From NCBI RefSeq assembly GCF_006542425.1, contig NZ_VFID01000004.1:186001-250000 (forward strand): a DNA stretch of 64,000 nucleotides, given 5' to 3'. The position numbers were made by a program, and so were the translations under genes. Positions within the stretch are counted from its first letter, which is position 1; each line of letters starts with the position of its first letter. Under the pieces are notes generated by a model. That model worked only from the letters and a program-made list of their open reading frames with translations, was not told the origin of the DNA and did no database searches. The stretch comes from Pseudoxanthomonas sp. z9. Lineage in GTDB: Bacteria > Pseudomonadota > Gammaproteobacteria > Xanthomonadales > Xanthomonadaceae. Of the stretch, positions 1-12,909 are shown piece by piece.

Positions 1-507
1 GGTCTGGGTGGTGTAGAACAGGTTGCCGGGCTGGCCGACTTCCAGTTGCGCGACATCGTCGATGTCTTCGACCAGATAGATACGGCCGGTGCTGCCCTCG
101 CGGTTCCACTGGCCCATGGTGCCTTCCACCTCGGGGTGGCCGGCGTGGCCGATCAGCACCACGTCGCGACCGGCGCGGCAATGGCGGGCCACTTCCAGGT
201 GGACCTTGGTCACCAGCGGACAGGTCGCATCGAACACCTTCAAGCCGCGGCGATCGGCTTCGGCGCGGACCGCCTGGGAGACGCCGTGCGCGCTGAAGAT
301 GACGGTGGCGTTGTCCGGCACTTCGTCCAGTTCCTCCACGAACACCGCGCCACGGTTGCGCAGGTCGTCGACGACGAAGCGGTTGTGCACGACTTCGTGG
401 CGCACGTAGATCGGCGCACCGAGGGTCTCGATGGCGCGCTTGACGATTTCAATGGCGCGGTCGACGCCGGCGCAGAAGCCGCGGGGGTTGGCGAGCAGGA
501 CATCCAT
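1..507 (-). CDS. ispH: 4-hydroxy-3-methylbut-2-enyl diphosphate reductase, 3' part cut by window edge
   Basis: IspH (LytB) carries out the last step of the MEP isoprenoid pathway, reducing HMBPP to IPP and DMAPP with a [4Fe-4S] cluster. Reading the minus strand from the ATG at 507 gives 169 codons that run off the window. The start [12 protein letters not shown] contains the first cluster cysteine (Cys12), and [11 protein letters not shown] contains the second (Cys96). Both numbers match the E. coli enzyme. The third cysteine, near residue 197, lies outside. The gene sits directly downstream of lspA on the same strand, a classic pairing; dxr of the same pathway is at the other end of the window. 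Confidence 0.96.
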   Translation of the reverse strand, partial: MDVLLANPRGFCAGVDRAIEIVKRAIETLGAPIYVRHEVVHNRFVVDDLRNRGAVFVEELDEVPDNATVIFSAHGVSQAVRAEADRRGLKVFDATCPLVTKVHLEVARHCRAGRDVVLIGHAGHPEVEGTMGQWNREGSTGRIYLVEDIDDVAQLEVGQPGNLFYTTQT

Positions 508-587
508 GGCGGCGATTTTACCGGAGCCGGCGACGGGAACGGTGAATCGGCGCTTCCGGCCCGGAATCCCCTTCACCCGGCCCTGGC

Positions 588-1097
588 TCAAGCCTTGGCC
601 GGCTTGTTGCGCTTGCCTTCGAACAGGCCGAACAGGGCGATGCCGATGGCGCCGGCGACGATCGCCGAATCGGCGAGGTTGAACGCCGGCCAGTAATGGT
701 CGCGCCAGTACCATTGGACGAAGTCGATGACGTGCCCGTGGATGAGGCGGTCCACCACGTTGCCCAGCGCGCCGCCGATCACCAGTGAATACGGCAGCGC
801 CTGGCGCCAGTCACCGCGCGGGGTGCGGCCCAGCCAGAAGGTCAGCAGGCCGCAGATGCCGATGGCGAGGGCGGTGAAGAACCAGATCTGCCAGCCGCCG
901 GCGCCGCTGAGGAAGCTGAACGCCGCGCCGGTGTTGTAGGTGCGGAACCAGTTCCAGAAGCCTTCGATGACCGGCACGGCGGTGTACTCCGGCAACGAGG
1001 CCAGCACCCAGGCCTTGGTCCACTGGTCCAGGCCGATGATGACGGCCGAGAGCAGCAGCCAGATCAGGGCGTTGGGTTTGACGGCGGTTTGGCTCAT
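588..1097 (-). CDS. lspA: Lipoprotein signal peptidase (signal peptidase II)
   Basis: LspA is the inner-membrane aspartyl protease that cleaves prolipoprotein signal peptides after lipidation. The 169-residue product has the usual length and four hydrophobic segments. The two catalytic aspartates are visible: Asp116 in [10 protein letters not shown] and Asp143 in FNLADSAI. The start [15 protein letters not shown] is a normal cytoplasmic N-terminus before the first membrane helix. About 80 bp separate it from ispH downstream and about 290 bp from ileS upstream, so it may share a transcript with ileS-ribF but with a hairpin in between. One client in this window is the predicted lipoprotein PstS at 24.9 kb. 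Confidence 0.97.
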   Translation of the reverse strand: MSQTAVKPNALIWLLLSAVIIGLDQWTKAWVLASLPEYTAVPVIEGFWNWFRTYNTGAAFSFLSGAGGWQIWFFTALAIGICGLLTFWLGRTPRGDWRQALPYSLVIGGALGNVVDRLIHGHVIDFVQWYWRDHYWPAFNLADSAIVAGAIGIALFGLFEGKRNKPAKA

Positions 1098-1350
1098 GGG
1101 TCGGGGTCGCGGTTTCTGGAGGATGTTCTGAAGGGTGAGTATGCCGGGTAAGCCGTTCGGTGATGGCGCCCGGTGTCCTTCTACGGGGTATTTGGACGAA
1201 GGATCGAAGGCGTCGGGCCGGGCCTATCGGGGAGGCATTCTGGGAAGGGGTGGCTGGAGGGGGGCTGACTCGTGGACTTGGGTGGGCGGTTCCGGGGTTC
1301 CGGGTGGGGACTTCGGAATCACCGCGCTGCCCCCATCCGGCGCTGCGCGC

Positions 1351-1379
1351 CCCCTTCCCCCGCTGGGCGGGGGAAGGGG
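1351..1379. repeat. GC-rich inverted repeat between ileS and lspA
   Basis: CCCCTTCCCCCGC and its reverse complement flank a three-base loop, just past the ileS stop codon. There is no T-tract on either side, so it is more likely an RNA-stabilising or processing hairpin than a complete intrinsic terminator. The same CCCTCCCCCGC-type core recurs at 7301-7324, 7454-7477, 7560-7583, 7712-7735 and 30753-30776. The rest of the 1098-1384 gap shows no convincing gene. Confidence 0.7.
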
Positions 1380-1384
1380 TTTGG

Positions 1385-4216
1385 TCAGAACCAACGGCGG
1401 TCTTCGCCGGGGCCGTCGACGTTGCTGGCGCAGCGGCCGCACAGTTCCGGATGGGCCGGGTTGGCGCCGATGTCGGCGCGGTGGTGCCAGCAGCGCACGC
1501 ACTTGGCCTTGTCGGTCGGCTGGGCGAGCACGAACACCTCGTCCGCCTCCACCACGCCGACGCTGACGTCGCCGCTGATGAGGAAGAAGCGCAGCTCCTC
1601 GGCCAGCGGCTGCCACTTGGCGGCGAGCGCGGCGTTCACCGACACCGCGATCTCCGCTTCCAGCGCCGCGCCGATCTGGCCGTTGGCGCGCATCGGCTCC
1701 AGCACCTTGGCGACCTGTTCGCGCAGGGCCAGCAACTGGTCAAAATCGGCGGCCGTCAGGGTGGCGTCCGCCGGCAGCGGCGCCAGGCCGTCGTACCACG
1801 TCGCGAACAGCACGTTGCCGGCGTGCTCGCCGGGCAGGTAGCCCCACATCTCGTCGGCGGTGAAGCTGAGCACCGGCGCGATCCAGCGCACGAACGCCTC
1901 GGCGATGCGGTACATCGCACTCTGCGCCGAACGACGGCCGCGCGAGTCCTCGCGCATCGTGTACAGGCGGTCCTTGGTGACGTCCAGGTACAGCGAGCCC
2001 AGATCCACGCTGCAGAAGTTCAGCAGCGCCTGCACGATCTCGGCGAAGTCATAGCGATCGTAGGCGGCCTTGATCTTCTCCTGCACCTCCCAGGCGCGGT
2101 GCACGATCCAGCGGTCCAGCGCGACCATGTCCTCCAGCGGACGCAGGTCGCGTGCCGGATCGAAGCCGTGCAGGTTGCCCAGCAGGAAGCGCGCGGTATT
2201 GCGCAGGCGGCGGTAGGCGTCGGCGTTGCGCTTGAGGATCTCCTGCGACAGCGACATCTCGTTGCTGTAGTCGGCCGAGGCGATCCACAGGCGCAGGATG
2301 TCCGCGCCCAGGTTCTTCATGATGTCCTGCGGCTCGATGCCGTTGCCGAGCGACTTGGACATCTTGCGACCGTGCTCGTCCACGGTGAAGCCGTGGGTCA
2401 GGCACTGCCGGTACGGCGCGTGCTTGTCGATGGCCACGCCGGTGAGCAGCGAGGACTGGAACCAGCCGCGGTGCTGGTCCGAGCCTTCCAGGTACAGGTC
2501 CGCCGGCTTGCCCAGGCCGCGCTCCAGCAGCACGCCTTCATGGGTCACGCCGGAGTCGAACCAGACATCGAGGATGTCGGTGATCTTCTCGTAGTCGCCG
2601 GCCTCGTCGCCCAGCAATTCGGCCATGTCCAGGGTGTACCAGACGTCGACGCCGCCCTGCTCCACCCGATCGGCCACCGCCTGCATCAGTTCGACGCTGC
2701 GCGGATGCGGCTCGCCGGTTTCGCGGTGCACGAACAGCGCGATCGGCACGCCCCAGGTGCGCTGGCGCGAGATGGTCCAGTCCGGGCGGCCGTCGACCAT
2801 GCCGGCGATGCGCGCTTCGCCCCACTGCGGGAACCAGCCGACCTGCTTGATCGCGGCCAGCGCGTCGCGGCGCAGGTGCGCCTGCTCCATCGAGATGAAC
2901 CACTGCGGGGTGGCACGGAACGCGATCGGCGTCTTGTGCCGCCAGCAATGCGGGTAGCTGTGGGTCAGCTTGGCGAACGCCAGCAACGCGCCGCTGCCAC
3001 GCAGCACCTCGACCAGCGCGTCGTTGGCCTTCCAGATGTGTAGCCCGGCCAGCGCGGTATCGCCCGCCGGCGGCGTGGACGGCAGGTATACGCCGCGACC
3101 ATCGACAGGATTGAGCTGGCCAGTGGTGTACTTCTCGATCAGGCCATAGCGCTGGCCAACCACGAAGTCTTCCTGGCCATGGCCGGGCGCGGTGTGCACG
3201 GCGCCGGTGCCGTCTTCGGCCGACACATGATCGCCCAGCAGCACCGGAATCTCGCGCTCGGCATAGAACGGATGCGAGAGCACCACGCCCTCCAGCGACG
3301 AACCGGCAGTACGTGCGTGCACCACCGCTTCATTCACGCCGTAGCGCTGCAGCGCGCGCGCGGCCAGCGCGTCGGCCAGCACCAGCCAGCGGCGCTTGCC
3401 GTGGTGGGCCGGTCCCTCGACCAGCGCGTATTCCAGATCCGGGCCCAGCGAGACCGCCAGCGAAGCCGGCAGCGTCCACGGCGTGGTGGTCCAGATCGGC
3501 ACCGCCACTTCCACGTCGTCGGGAACCTCGATGCCGAACGCCGCCGCCAGCGCCTTGCGATCGCGCACGCTGTAGCCGACGTCGATGGCCGGCGAGTCCT
3601 TCTCCTGGTATTCGATTTCCGCCTCGGCCAGCGCCGAGCCGCAATCGAAGCACCAGTGCACCGGCTTCACGCCGCGGGTCAGGTGGCCGTTGGCGACGAT
3701 CTTGGCCAGCGCGCGGATCTCGTTGGCCTCGAAGCGGAAATCCAGGGTCTTGTACGGGTTGTCCCAGTCGCCGATCACGCCCAGCCGCTTGAAGTCCTTG
3801 CGCTGCAGATCGATCTGCGATTCGGCGTATTCGCGGCACTTCTGCCGGAACTCGACCGCGTCGAGCTTGACGCCGACCTTGCCGTATTTCTTCTCGATGG
3901 CGATTTCGATCGGCAGGCCGTGGCAGTCCCAACCCGGGATGTACGGCGCGTCGAAGCCGGCCAGGTACTTCGACTTGACGATGATGTCCTTGAGGATCTT
4001 GTTGACCGCGTGGCCCAGGTGGATCGCGCCGTTGGCGTACGGCGGGCCGTCGTGCAACACGAACAGCGGGCGGCCCTTGGCGTTGGCGCGCAGCTGCGCG
4101 TACAGGTCGTCGGCTTCCCAGCGGGCCAGGGTGTCCGGCTCGCGCTTGGGCAAATCGCCACGCATCGGGAAATCCGTCGCCGGCAGGTGGAGGGTGGCTT
4201 TGTAGTCCTGGCTCAC
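1385..4216 (-). CDS. ileS: Isoleucyl-tRNA synthetase
   Basis: IleS charges tRNA-Ile and edits mischarged valine. The product is 943 residues, normal for bacterial class I IleRS. The HIGH-type signature appears as HLGH in [12 protein letters not shown] near residue 60-70, the second nucleotide-binding signature as KMSKSLGN near residue 600. The C-terminus carries the zinc-binding cysteines (KCVRCW and LCGRCASN), so this is the zinc-containing bacterial type. The start is GTG at 4216 and overlaps the ribF stop by four bases (GTGA), implying translational coupling. An overlapping long reading frame on the opposite strand is a GC-rich shadow. Confidence 0.97.
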   Translation of the reverse strand: MSQDYKATLHLPATDFPMRGDLPKREPDTLARWEADDLYAQLRANAKGRPLFVLHDGPPYANGAIHLGHAVNKILKDIIVKSKYLAGFDAPYIPGWDCHGLPIEIAIEKKYGKVGVKLDAVEFRQKCREYAESQIDLQRKDFKRLGVIGDWDNPYKTLDFRFEANEIRALAKIVANGHLTRGVKPVHWCFDCGSALAEAEIEYQEKDSPAIDVGYSVRDRKALAAAFGIEVPDDVEVAVPIWTTTPWTLPASLAVSLGPDLEYALVEGPAHHGKRRWLVLADALAARALQRYGVNEAVVHARTAGSSLEGVVLSHPFYAEREIPVLLGDHVSAEDGTGAVHTAPGHGQEDFVVGQRYGLIEKYTTGQLNPVDGRGVYLPSTPPAGDTALAGLHIWKANDALVEVLRGSGALLAFAKLTHSYPHCWRHKTPIAFRATPQWFISMEQAHLRRDALAAIKQVGWFPQWGEARIAGMVDGRPDWTISRQRTWGVPIALFVHRETGEPHPRSVELMQAVADRVEQGGVDVWYTLDMAELLGDEAGDYEKITDILDVWFDSGVTHEGVLLERGLGKPADLYLEGSDQHRGWFQSSLLTGVAIDKHAPYRQCLTHGFTVDEHGRKMSKSLGNGIEPQDIMKNLGADILRLWIASADYSNEMSLSQEILKRNADAYRRLRNTARFLLGNLHGFDPARDLRPLEDMVALDRWIVHRAWEVQEKIKAAYDRYDFAEIVQALLNFCSVDLGSLYLDVTKDRLYTMREDSRGRRSAQSAMYRIAEAFVRWIAPVLSFTADEMWGYLPGEHAGNVLFATWYDGLAPLPADATLTAADFDQLLALREQVAKVLEPMRANGQIGAALEAEIAVSVNAALAAKWQPLAEELRFFLISGDVSVGVVEADEVFVLAQPTDKAKCVRCWHHRADIGANPAHPELCGRCASNVDGPGEDRRWF

Positions 4217-5160
4217 GCCGTTGCTCGTTGGTTGTCGTTTGAAAGAAGGGCGCGCGCCTGTTCGGCGTCGCGGTGCATCTGCTCGGTCAGGCTGGGCAGA
4301 TCGGGGAATTTCAGTTCATCGCGCAGCTTGGCGACGAATTCGACTTCGATGTGGCGCCCGTACAGGTCGCCGGCAAAATCGAACAGGTGCGCTTCCAGCA
4401 GCGGCTCCACGCCGTCCACGGTGGGACGGGTACCAAAACTGGAGACGGAAGCCCACGGCTGTTCCGCCACGCCATGCACCCAGGTCGCGTAGATGCCCGA
4501 CAGCGCGGGCGTCTTCGGAAAGCGCAGGTTGGCGGTCGGAAAACCGAGCGTGCGGCCGAGCTGCTGCCCGCGCACCACCCGCCCGCCAATCGCGTAGGGC
4601 CGGCCGAGCAGGCGCGCGGCATCGGCGAAGTCACCCTGCTTCAGCACTTCGCGGATGCGGGTGCTGGAGATGCGCTCGCCCTGCGACTGCACCGCTTCGA
4701 TCTCGTTGGCGGTGAAGCCGAGCTCGGCACCCATCGCCTGCAACAGTGCCAGATCACCGCCGCGCCGATGGCCGAAGCGGAACTCGGGGCCAATCCAGAC
4801 TTCGCGCGCGGACAGCCGTTCCACCAGCATCCTGCGGACGAAATCCTCCGCGCTCATCGCCGCCATCGCCGCGTCGAAGCGCAGCAGGCCGACCGTATCG
4901 GCGCCCAGTTCGCGCAGGCCTTCGACCTTGGCGCGGGCCAGAGTCAGGCGCGGCGGCGGGTTCTCGCGGGCGAAGAATTCGCGCGGCAGCGGTTCGAAGG
5001 TCAGCGCGACCGCGTCCACACCCAGCGCGCGCGCGCGCGCGACCGTGTGGCGCACCAGCGCCCGGTGACCGCCATGCAGGCCGTCGAAAGCGCCGATGCA
5101 GACCACGCTTCCCCGGGGACCCAGCGGTCCACCGTCGACGTCACGAAACAGCCTGCTCAT
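4213..5160 (-). CDS. ribF: Bifunctional riboflavin kinase / FAD synthetase
   Basis: RibF converts riboflavin to FMN and FMN to FAD. The N-terminal nucleotidyltransferase domain shows the adenylyltransferase signature [13 protein letters not shown] at about residues 23-35. The C-terminal flavokinase domain contains [14 protein letters not shown] place the start at the ATG at 5160 ([10 protein letters not shown]), giving 315 residues, the usual length; the open frame extends further upstream but that extension looks non-coding. It is followed by ileS with a four-base overlap, the ribF-ileS-lspA-ispH order common in proteobacteria. murJ lies 82 bp upstream on the same strand. Confidence 0.95.
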   Translation of the reverse strand: MSRLFRDVDGGPLGPRGSVVCIGAFDGLHGGHRALVRHTVARARALGVDAVALTFEPLPREFFARENPPPRLTLARAKVEGLRELGADTVGLLRFDAAMAAMSAEDFVRRMLVERLSAREVWIGPEFRFGHRRGGDLALLQAMGAELGFTANEIEAVQSQGERISSTRIREVLKQGDFADAARLLGRPYAIGGRVVRGQQLGRTLGFPTANLRFPKTPALSGIYATWVHGVAEQPWASVSSFGTRPTVDGVEPLLEAHLFDFAGDLYGRHIEVEFVAKLRDELKFPDLPSLTEQMHRDAEQARALLSNDNQRATA

Positions 5161-5242
5161 AGATTCCTGGTTGGATGGCCGCCTTTGCGGGCAGGCCGGC
5201 GCGAAACGCGCGAATCCCGAAGTATAGCCGCCCTCTCCGGTC

Positions 5243-6853
5243 TCAATGCCCCCGCAGATCGCGTGGACGGATGCCCTGCAGCCACAGCAGCGCGCCATAC
5301 AGCGCCCCGCCGCTACCCACCAGCACCGCCAGCCGCCAGCCGCGCTCCCACCAGGCCCAGTCGGACCAGTCCGGCCAGACCCCGCGCAGCACCAGCAGCA
5401 CCGCGGTCATCGCCAGCGAGGCCAGGCCAATCTGGCGCAGGAACCGTCCCCAGCCCGGCTGGCGCCGGTAGACCCCGGCCCGGCGCAGGTACCAAGCCAA
5501 CTGCACCGCGTTGGTCCAGCCGGCGATGGCGATGGCCAAGGCCAGCAGGGCGTGCGCGCCCGGGATATGCGCCAGCGCGTCCAGGTACCGGCCGTCGGCC
5601 TTGGCCAGGGCGGCCTGGCCGATGTCGGTGAACTGCAGCAGGCCGGCGAACAGCAGGATCGTGGCGGTCGCGTTCACCAGCACCGACACCACCGCCGCCT
5701 TCACCGGCGTGCGGGTGTCCTGCCGCGAGTAGAACGCCGGCGCCAGCACCTTGACCAGCAGGAACGCCGGCACCGCGGTGGATTGCGCCATCAGGCTCCA
5801 GCTGCTCATCTGCGCGTGGAAAGCGGTGAACTTGTGGTACTGGAACAGCGTCGCCATCAACGGCCCGGCGCACAGGACTAGACCGATGCAGGCGGGCACG
5901 CCGATCAGCAGGCACAGCCGGAAGCCCCAGTCCAGGCCCTTGGAGAAGCCTTCCGGATCCGTGGCGGCGTGGCGGCTGGACAGGTGCGGCAGGATCACCG
6001 TGCCGATCGCCACGCCGAACATGCCCAGCGGGAATTCCAGCAGGCGATCGCTGTAATACAGCCAACTGACGCTGCCGCTCAGCAGAAACGCCGCCACCCA
6101 GGTGTTGAACAGCAGGTTGAACTGCACCACCGAGGAACCGAACAGGGTCGGCACCATCAGCTTCATGATCTTGCGCACGCCGGCATGGGCCAGGCCCAGC
6201 TTCGGACGCGGCAGCAGGCCCAGCTTCGCCAGCGCGGGCAACTGGAAAACCAGTTGCAGGATGCCGGCGACGAACACGCCCCAGGCCAGCATCATCACCG
6301 AGGCGCCACTCACGTAAGCCAGCCACGCCGCCGCGATCATCGACAGGTTCAGCAGGATCGGCGACAGCGCCGGAATCGCGAAGCGCTGATAGCTGTTGAG
6401 GACACTGCCCACCAGCGAGGCCAGCGAAATGAACAACGCATACGGGAAGGTAATGCGCAACATCTCGGTCAGCATGTCGTGATGCGCGCCGGTGTACTTG
6501 GACGCGATCAGGAAAGCCAGTTGCGGCGCCAGCAGCAGCACGACGGCGGTCACCACCAGCAGTGCCGCGGCGAGGGTGCCGGTGACCCGGTCAATCAATT
6601 CCTTGACCGCCTCCGGGCCGTGTTTCTCCTTGTACTCTGCCAGGACCGGCACGAAGGCCATCGAGAACGAGCCCTCGGCCGACAGCCGGCGCATGAAGTT
6701 GGGAATCCTGAACGCGATGAAGAAGATATCCATCGCGGCCGTGGCGCCGAACACGGCGGCATAGACCTGGTCCCGAACGAGCCCCGACAGGCGGGACAGA
6801 AAGGTCATGGCGCTGAAAATGGCGCTGGAGCGCAGGAGCCGGTTGCCGCTCAT
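5243..6853 (-). CDS. murJ: Lipid II flippase MurJ (MviN)
   Basis: MurJ flips lipid II across the inner membrane for peptidoglycan synthesis. With the ATG at 6853 (MSGNRLLRSSAIFSAMTF) the product is 536 residues with about 14 hydrophobic segments, matching the MOP superfamily. The conserved N-terminal stretch SRLSGLVRDQVYAAVFG and RIPNFMRRLSAEGSFS contain the arginines of the central cavity. The upstream open frame MRQPGSTGRGGR is probably not translated. It is divergent from rpsT, a conserved arrangement in proteobacteria, and leads into ribF. Confidence 0.95.
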   Translation of the reverse strand: MSGNRLLRSSAIFSAMTFLSRLSGLVRDQVYAAVFGATAAMDIFFIAFRIPNFMRRLSAEGSFSMAFVPVLAEYKEKHGPEAVKELIDRVTGTLAAALLVVTAVVLLLAPQLAFLIASKYTGAHHDMLTEMLRITFPYALFISLASLVGSVLNSYQRFAIPALSPILLNLSMIAAAWLAYVSGASVMMLAWGVFVAGILQLVFQLPALAKLGLLPRPKLGLAHAGVRKIMKLMVPTLFGSSVVQFNLLFNTWVAAFLLSGSVSWLYYSDRLLEFPLGMFGVAIGTVILPHLSSRHAATDPEGFSKGLDWGFRLCLLIGVPACIGLVLCAGPLMATLFQYHKFTAFHAQMSSWSLMAQSTAVPAFLLVKVLAPAFYSRQDTRTPVKAAVVSVLVNATATILLFAGLLQFTDIGQAALAKADGRYLDALAHIPGAHALLALAIAIAGWTNAVQLAWYLRRAGVYRRQPGWGRFLRQIGLASLAMTAVLLVLRGVWPDWSDWAWWERGWRLAVLVGSGGALYGALLWLQGIRPRDLRGH

Positions 6854-6883
6854 CGGGCGGCCTCCCCTGCCGGTTGACCCAGG

Positions 6884-6912
6884 TTGACGCAAGCTGCTGA
6901 ATAGTCCATACT
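6884..6912 (+). promoter_or_regulatory. Predicted sigma70 promoter of rpsT
   Basis: TTGACG (6884-6889), a 17-bp spacer and CATACT (6907-6912) lie about 50 bp upstream of the rpsT start. The match and spacing are good for a sigma70 promoter; it is a prediction only. Confidence 0.6.
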
Positions 6913-6963
6913 TTTTTGTCTATTTTCCCGTAACCCCATTATCCCAGCTTTCAGGAACCCATC

Positions 6964-7233
6964 GTGGCCAATATCAAGTCCGCCAAGAAGCGCGCCAAGC
7001 AGACCGTCGTGCGCAATGCGCGCAACTCTGCCCAGCGCTCCATGCTGCGCACCGCCGTCAAGAAAGTGCTCAAGGCGCTTGACGCCAACGACGCCGCCGG
7101 CGCGCAGGCCGCTTTCGCCGTCGCCCAGCCGATCCTGGATCGCTACAGCTCGCGCGGCCTGATCCACAAGAACAAGGCTGCCCGCCACAAGAGCCGCCTG
7201 ACCGCCCGCATCAAGGCGCTCCAGGCCGCCTGA
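6964..7233 (+). CDS. rpsT: 30S ribosomal protein S20
   Basis: S20 binds 16S rRNA helices 9 and 44 and is needed for 30S assembly. The product is 89 residues, lysine- and alanine-rich, starting [13 protein letters not shown], which is diagnostic. The start codon is GTG; in E. coli rpsT also uses a non-AUG start that takes part in autoregulation by S20, so the weak start here may serve the same purpose (inference). It is divergent from murJ and followed by a strong intrinsic terminator, so it is monocistronic. Confidence 0.98.
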   Translation: MANIKSAKKRAKQTVVRNARNSAQRSMLRTAVKKVLKALDANDAAGAQAAFAVAQPILDRYSSRGLIHKNKAARHKSRLTARIKALQAA

Positions 7234-7253
7234 CCAGGCGTCCACGGGAAAGC

Positions 7254-7282
7254 AAAAAAACCCGGCTCCGGCCGGGTTTTTT
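7254..7282 (+). terminator. Intrinsic terminator of rpsT
   Basis: A GC-rich stem (CCCGGC, loop TCC, GCCGGG) is followed by six T residues and preceded by a run of A, 20 bp after the rpsT stop. The A-run could make it bidirectional. Confidence 0.9.
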
Positions 7283-7293
7283 GTTGCCCCGGA

Positions 7294-8957
<1,664 letters not shown>

Positions 8958-8974
8958 ACCGGCTCTCAAAACGA

Positions 8975-8998
8975 AAAGCCCCGCACGCGGCGGGGCCC
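8975..8998 (-). terminator. Intrinsic terminator downstream of rpmA
   Basis: On the minus strand GCCCCGC / GCGGGGC forms a stem followed by CTTTTCGTTTT, directly after the rpmA stop. It probably ends most rplU-rpmA transcripts before obgE. Confidence 0.75.
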
Positions 8999-9020
8999 TT
9001 CGCTACGTGCGCGCGGCGCC

Positions 9021-9281
9021 TCAGGCTTCCGCGACCACGCTGACGGTGCGGCGCTTCTTCGGGCCCTTGATCGAGAACTCGACCTTGCCATCGACCAGCG
9101 CGAACAGGGTGTGATCGCGACCCAGGCCGACGCCCGAACCCGGATGGAACTGGGTGCCACGCTGACGGACGATGATGTTGCCGGCGTCGATCGCCTGGCC
9201 ACCATAGACCTTCACGCCCAGCATCTTCGGATTGGAGTCGCGGCCGTTGCGCGAGGAGCCTACGCCCTTTTTATGTGCCAT
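9021..9281 (-). CDS. rpmA: 50S ribosomal protein L27
   Basis: L27 lies near the peptidyl transferase centre. The 86-residue product starts [19 protein letters not shown], the hallmark N-terminus, with no Firmicutes-type N-terminal extension. [20 protein letters not shown] is the conserved centre. It starts 12 bp after the rplU stop and is co-transcribed with it; an intrinsic terminator follows. Confidence 0.98.
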   Translation of the reverse strand: MAHKKGVGSSRNGRDSNPKMLGVKVYGGQAIDAGNIIVRQRGTQFHPGSGVGLGRDHTLFALVDGKVEFSIKGPKKRRTVSVVAEA

Positions 9282-9293
9282 GACTGATTCTCC

Positions 9294-9602
9294 TTACTTG
9301 TTGATGCCGGTGATTTCGATTTCGGTGTAATGCTGCCGGTGACCCTGGCGCTTCATGTGGTGCTTGCGGCGGCGGAACTTGATGATGCGGACCTTGTCGG
9401 CGCGGCCGTGGCCGACGATCTTGGCCGAGACGCTCGCGCTCTTCAGCGCGTCGCCCAGGGTGACGCTTTCGCCGTCGCCCAGCATCAGGATGTTGTCGAA
9501 CGTGACTTCCTTACCGGCTTCCGCATCGAGCTTCTCGACGCGCAGAGTCTCGCCCTTCATCACGCGGTATTGCTTACCGCCAGTGACCAGAACTGCGTAC
9601 AT
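9294..9602 (-). CDS. rplU: 50S ribosomal protein L21
   Basis: L21 binds 23S rRNA in the 50S subunit. With the ATG at 9602 ([14 protein letters not shown]) the product is 102 residues, the usual length. The open frame runs upstream but [15 protein letters not shown] is not part of the family. The basic stretch [20 protein letters not shown] is the L21 signature. It is the first gene of rplU-rpmA and has a good promoter about 65 bp upstream. Confidence 0.98.
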   Translation of the reverse strand: MYAVLVTGGKQYRVMKGETLRVEKLDAEAGKEVTFDNILMLGDGESVTLGDALKSASVSAKIVGHGRADKVRIIKFRRRKHHMKRQGHRQHYTEIEITGINK

Positions 9603-9667
9603 TGGTGAATCCTCTTCTGTAGTTATTCTCTTGAACCCGACCACCATCGAGGGCGGTCAGAAGCGGA

Positions 9668-9697
9668 ATTGTAGGGCTTTCAGCAGCTTAGGGTCAA
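9668..9697 (-). promoter_or_regulatory. Predicted sigma70 promoter of rplU-rpmA
   Basis: On the minus strand TTGACC (9697-9692), an 18-bp spacer and TACAAT (9673-9668) form a near-consensus promoter 66 bp before the rplU start. Confidence 0.7.
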
Positions 9698-9984
9698 GTC
9701 ACCCCCTTCCCTGCCGCCCGGGCCCTCCTTGGGCCGGCATGGGCACGTCGCAGCCCCTGAGACGCCGCCGGGTTCCACTGTCCGGCAGGGCCCGCCAGCC
9801 GGGCCGGCGCCGGCGTGAACGGGACCGCAGCGGGCACCCCGGCGTGCGCTGCCGGACCTTTGCTGATGGCGATTTGCCCCCAAATAACGGAATCGCTACG
9901 CTGGGCGATTCGCTGGCGCGACCGGGTCGCGCCGGCGGATCCGGAGCCCTTCCCTCCCCTTTTCTGAACAGGCCACCCCACGGC
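9698..9984. other. Divergent rplU/uvrA intergenic region, upstream half
   Basis: This non-coding stretch separates the rplU promoter from uvrA. A weak promoter-like pair for uvrA is TTGCCC (9874-9879) and TACGCT (9897-9902) with a 17-bp spacer. I looked for a LexA-type operator and see no clear one. The open frames crossing this stretch begin in non-conserved sequence and are not credible genes. Confidence 0.5.
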
Positions 9985-12909
9985 ATGGACAGCATCCGCA
10001 TCCGCGGCGCACGCACCCACAACCTCAAGAACATCGACCTCGACCTGCCCCGGGACAAGCTGATTGTCATCACCGGGTTGTCCGGCTCGGGCAAGTCCTC
10101 GCTGGCGTTCGACACCATCTACGCCGAAGGCCAGCGCCGTTACGTCGAGTCGCTGTCGGCCTACGCCCGGCAGTTCCTGTCGGTGATGGAAAAGCCGGAC
10201 GTGGACCACATTGAGGGCCTGTCGCCGGCGATCTCCATCGAGCAGAAGTCGACCTCGCACAACCCGCGCTCGACGGTCGGCACCATCACCGAGATCTACG
10301 ATTACCTGCGCCTGCTGTACGCCCGCGTCGGCACTCCGCGCTGCCCGGACCACGGCTACCCGCTGGAGGCGCAGACGGTCAGCCAGATGGTCGACCAGGT
10401 GCTGGGCCTGGACGGCGAGCAGCGCTACATGCTGCTGGCACCCGTCATCCGCGAGCGCAAGGGCGAGCATGCGCAGGTGTTCGACCAGCTGCGCGCGCAG
10501 GGTTTCGTGCGCGTGCGGGTCGATGGTCAACTGCATGAAATCGACGCTGTGCCGCCGCTGGCGCTGCGCCAGAAGCACACCATCGAGGCGGTGATCGATC
10601 GCTTCCGTCCCCGCGAGGACATCAAGCAGCGCCTGGCCGAGAGCTTCGAGACCGCGCTGAAGCTGGGCGACGGCATGGCTTCGGTGATGTCGCTGGACAA
10701 GCCGGAAACCGATCCGCTGCTGTTCTCGTCCAAGTACTCCTGTCCGGTCTGCGACTACTCGCTGCCGGAACTGGAACCGCGCCTGTTCTCGTTCAATTCG
10801 CCGGTCGGCGCCTGCCCGACCTGCGACGGTCTGGGCGTGGCCCAATTCTTCGATCCGTCGCGGGTGGTGGTACATCCGGAACTGTCGCTGGCCGCTGGCG
10901 CGGTGCGCGGTTGGGATCGCCGCAACGCCTACTACTTCCAGCTGATCGCCTCGCTCGCCAAGCATTATCGCTTCGACGTGGACGCGCCGTGGCAGTCGCT
11001 GTCGGAGAAGGCCCGCCAGGCGGTGCTGTACGGCAGCGGCGAGGAAGTCATCACCTTCACCTACCTCACCGAATCCGGCGGCCGCACCCAGCGCAAGCAT
11101 CGTTTCGAGGGCATCGTGCCGAACCTGGAGCGCCGCTACCGCGAGACCGAATCGCCGGCGGTGCGCGAGGAACTGGCCAAGTACATCAGCGAGCAGCCCT
11201 GTCCCGACTGCGGCGGCGCGCGCCTGAACAAGGCCGCGCGCAACGTGTTCGTCGCCGATCGGCCGTTGCCGGCGCTGGTGGTGATGCCGGTGGACGAGGC
11301 GCTGTCGTTCTTCCGCGGCCTGGCCCTGCCCGGCTGGCGCGGCGAGATCGCCGCCAAGATCGTCAAGGAAATCGGCGAGCGGCTGGGCTTCCTGGTCGAC
11401 GTCGGCCTGGACTATTTGACCCTGGAACGCAAGGCCGACACCCTGTCCGGCGGCGAGGCGCAGCGCATCCGCCTGGCCTCGCAGATCGGCGCCGGCCTGG
11501 TCGGCGTGATGTACGTGCTGGACGAGCCCAGCATCGGCCTGCACCAGCGCGACAACGAACGTTTGCTCGGCACGCTCACCCGCCTGCGCGATCTCGGCAA
11601 CACGGTGATCGTGGTGGAGCACGACGAGGACGCCATCCGTGCGGCCGATTACGTGCTGGACATCGGGCCCGGTGCGGGCGTGCATGGCGGCGAGATCGTC
11701 GGCGAAGGCAGCCTGCAGGACATCCTGAAGGCGCCGCGCTCGCTGACCGGCCAGTACCTGTCCGGCAAGCGCAGCATCGAAGTGCCCAAGGCGCGCCACA
11801 AGGCCAACCCGAAGATGATGCTGCACCTGCGCGGCGCCAGCGGGAACAACCTGAAGGACGTGGACCTGGACATCGCCTCGGGCCTGTTCACCTGCGTCAC
11901 CGGCGTGTCCGGTTCCGGCAAGTCCACGCTGATCAACGACACCCTCTACGCGTTGGCCGCCAATGAAATCAACGGCGCCTCGCACAAGCCGGCGCCGTAT
12001 CGCGAAGTGGTCGGCCTGGACCTGTTCGACAAGGTGGTCGACATCGACCAGTCGCCGATCGGCCGCACCCCGCGTTCCAACCCGGCCACGTACACCGGCC
12101 TGTTCACGCCGTTGCGCGAACTGTACGCGCAGGTGCCGGAAGCGCGCGCGCGCGGCTACTCGCCGGGCCGCTTCAGCTTCAACGTGCGCGGCGGCCGCTG
12201 CGAAGCCTGCCAGGGCGACGGCCTGATCAAGGTCGAGATGCACTTCCTGCCGGATGTGTACGTGCCCTGCGACGTCTGCCACGGCAAGCGCTACAACCGC
12301 GAGACGCTGGAGATCCTCTACAAGGGTTTCAACATCAACGACGTGCTGGAGATGACCGTCGAGGATGCGCTGAAGCTGTTCGAGCCGGTGCCGGCGATCG
12401 CCCGCAAGCTGGAAACGCTGATGGACGTGGGCCTGAGCTACATCAAGCTGGGGCAGAGCGCGACCACGCTGTCCGGCGGCGAGGCGCAGCGCGTCAAGCT
12501 GTCCAAGGAACTGTCCCGCCGCGATACCGGCCGCACCCTGTACATCCTGGACGAACCGACCACCGGCCTGCACTTCCACGACATCGAGCACCTGCTGGCG
12601 GTGCTGCACAAGCTGCGCGACGAGGGCAACACCATCGTCGTCATCGAGCACAACTTGGACGTGATCAAGACCGCGGACTGGGTGGTGGATCTGGGACCGG
12701 AAGGCGGTCATCGCGGTGGCCGCATCCTGGTCAGCGGGACGCCGGAGGACATCGCCGCGCATCCGGATTCGCATACCGGCCGGTTCCTGGCCAAGCTGCT
12801 GCCGGCCAGCAAGGCGCCCAAGGCCAGCAAACCGGCCGCGGTCGCCAGGCCCGACGTGCTGCCGCCGCGCAAGTCCGAGAAGAAAAAGAAGGCGGTGAAG
12901 GCCAAATGA
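9985..12909 (+). CDS. uvrA: UvrABC excinuclease subunit A
   Basis: UvrA dimers find bulky DNA lesions and load UvrB in nucleotide excision repair. The start is the ATG at 9985 ([19 protein letters not shown]), giving 974 residues, with an extra basic alanine-rich tail of about 35 residues. It has two ABC ATPase modules with Walker [10 protein letters not shown] and GVSGSGKST, two LSGGEAQR signatures, and zinc-binding pairs CPVCDYS / CPTCDG and CEACQGDG / CDVCHGK. The thioesterase gene overlaps its stop by four bases. Confidence 0.98.
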   Translation: MDSIRIRGARTHNLKNIDLDLPRDKLIVITGLSGSGKSSLAFDTIYAEGQRRYVESLSAYARQFLSVMEKPDVDHIEGLSPAISIEQKSTSHNPRSTVGTITEIYDYLRLLYARVGTPRCPDHGYPLEAQTVSQMVDQVLGLDGEQRYMLLAPVIRERKGEHAQVFDQLRAQGFVRVRVDGQLHEIDAVPPLALRQKHTIEAVIDRFRPREDIKQRLAESFETALKLGDGMASVMSLDKPETDPLLFSSKYSCPVCDYSLPELEPRLFSFNSPVGACPTCDGLGVAQFFDPSRVVVHPELSLAAGAVRGWDRRNAYYFQLIASLAKHYRFDVDAPWQSLSEKARQAVLYGSGEEVITFTYLTESGGRTQRKHRFEGIVPNLERRYRETESPAVREELAKYISEQPCPDCGGARLNKAARNVFVADRPLPALVVMPVDEALSFFRGLALPGWRGEIAAKIVKEIGERLGFLVDVGLDYLTLERKADTLSGGEAQRIRLASQIGAGLVGVMYVLDEPSIGLHQRDNERLLGTLTRLRDLGNTVIVVEHDEDAIRAADYVLDIGPGAGVHGGEIVGEGSLQDILKAPRSLTGQYLSGKRSIEVPKARHKANPKMMLHLRGASGNNLKDVDLDIASGLFTCVTGVSGSGKSTLINDTLYALAANEINGASHKPAPYREVVGLDLFDKVVDIDQSPIGRTPRSNPATYTGLFTPLRELYAQVPEARARGYSPGRFSFNVRGGRCEACQGDGLIKVEMHFLPDVYVPCDVCHGKRYNRETLEILYKGFNINDVLEMTVEDALKLFEPVPAIARKLETLMDVGLSYIKLGQSATTLSGGEAQRVKLSKELSRRDTGRTLYILDEPTTGLHFHDIEHLLAVLHKLRDEGNTIVVIEHNLDVIKTADWVVDLGPEGGHRGGRILVSGTPEDIAAHPDSHTGRFLAKLLPASKAPKASKPAAVARPDVLPPRKSEKKKKAVKAK

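Noticed and set aside
1160-3043. Long plus-strand frame opposite ileS
   Set aside because: It mirrors the ileS coding frame, has no recognisable domain and no ribosome site, and is the usual antisense shadow of GC-rich DNA.
9698-9984. LexA operator in front of uvrA
   Set aside because: No recognisable CTG-N-CAG type palindrome at a suitable place.
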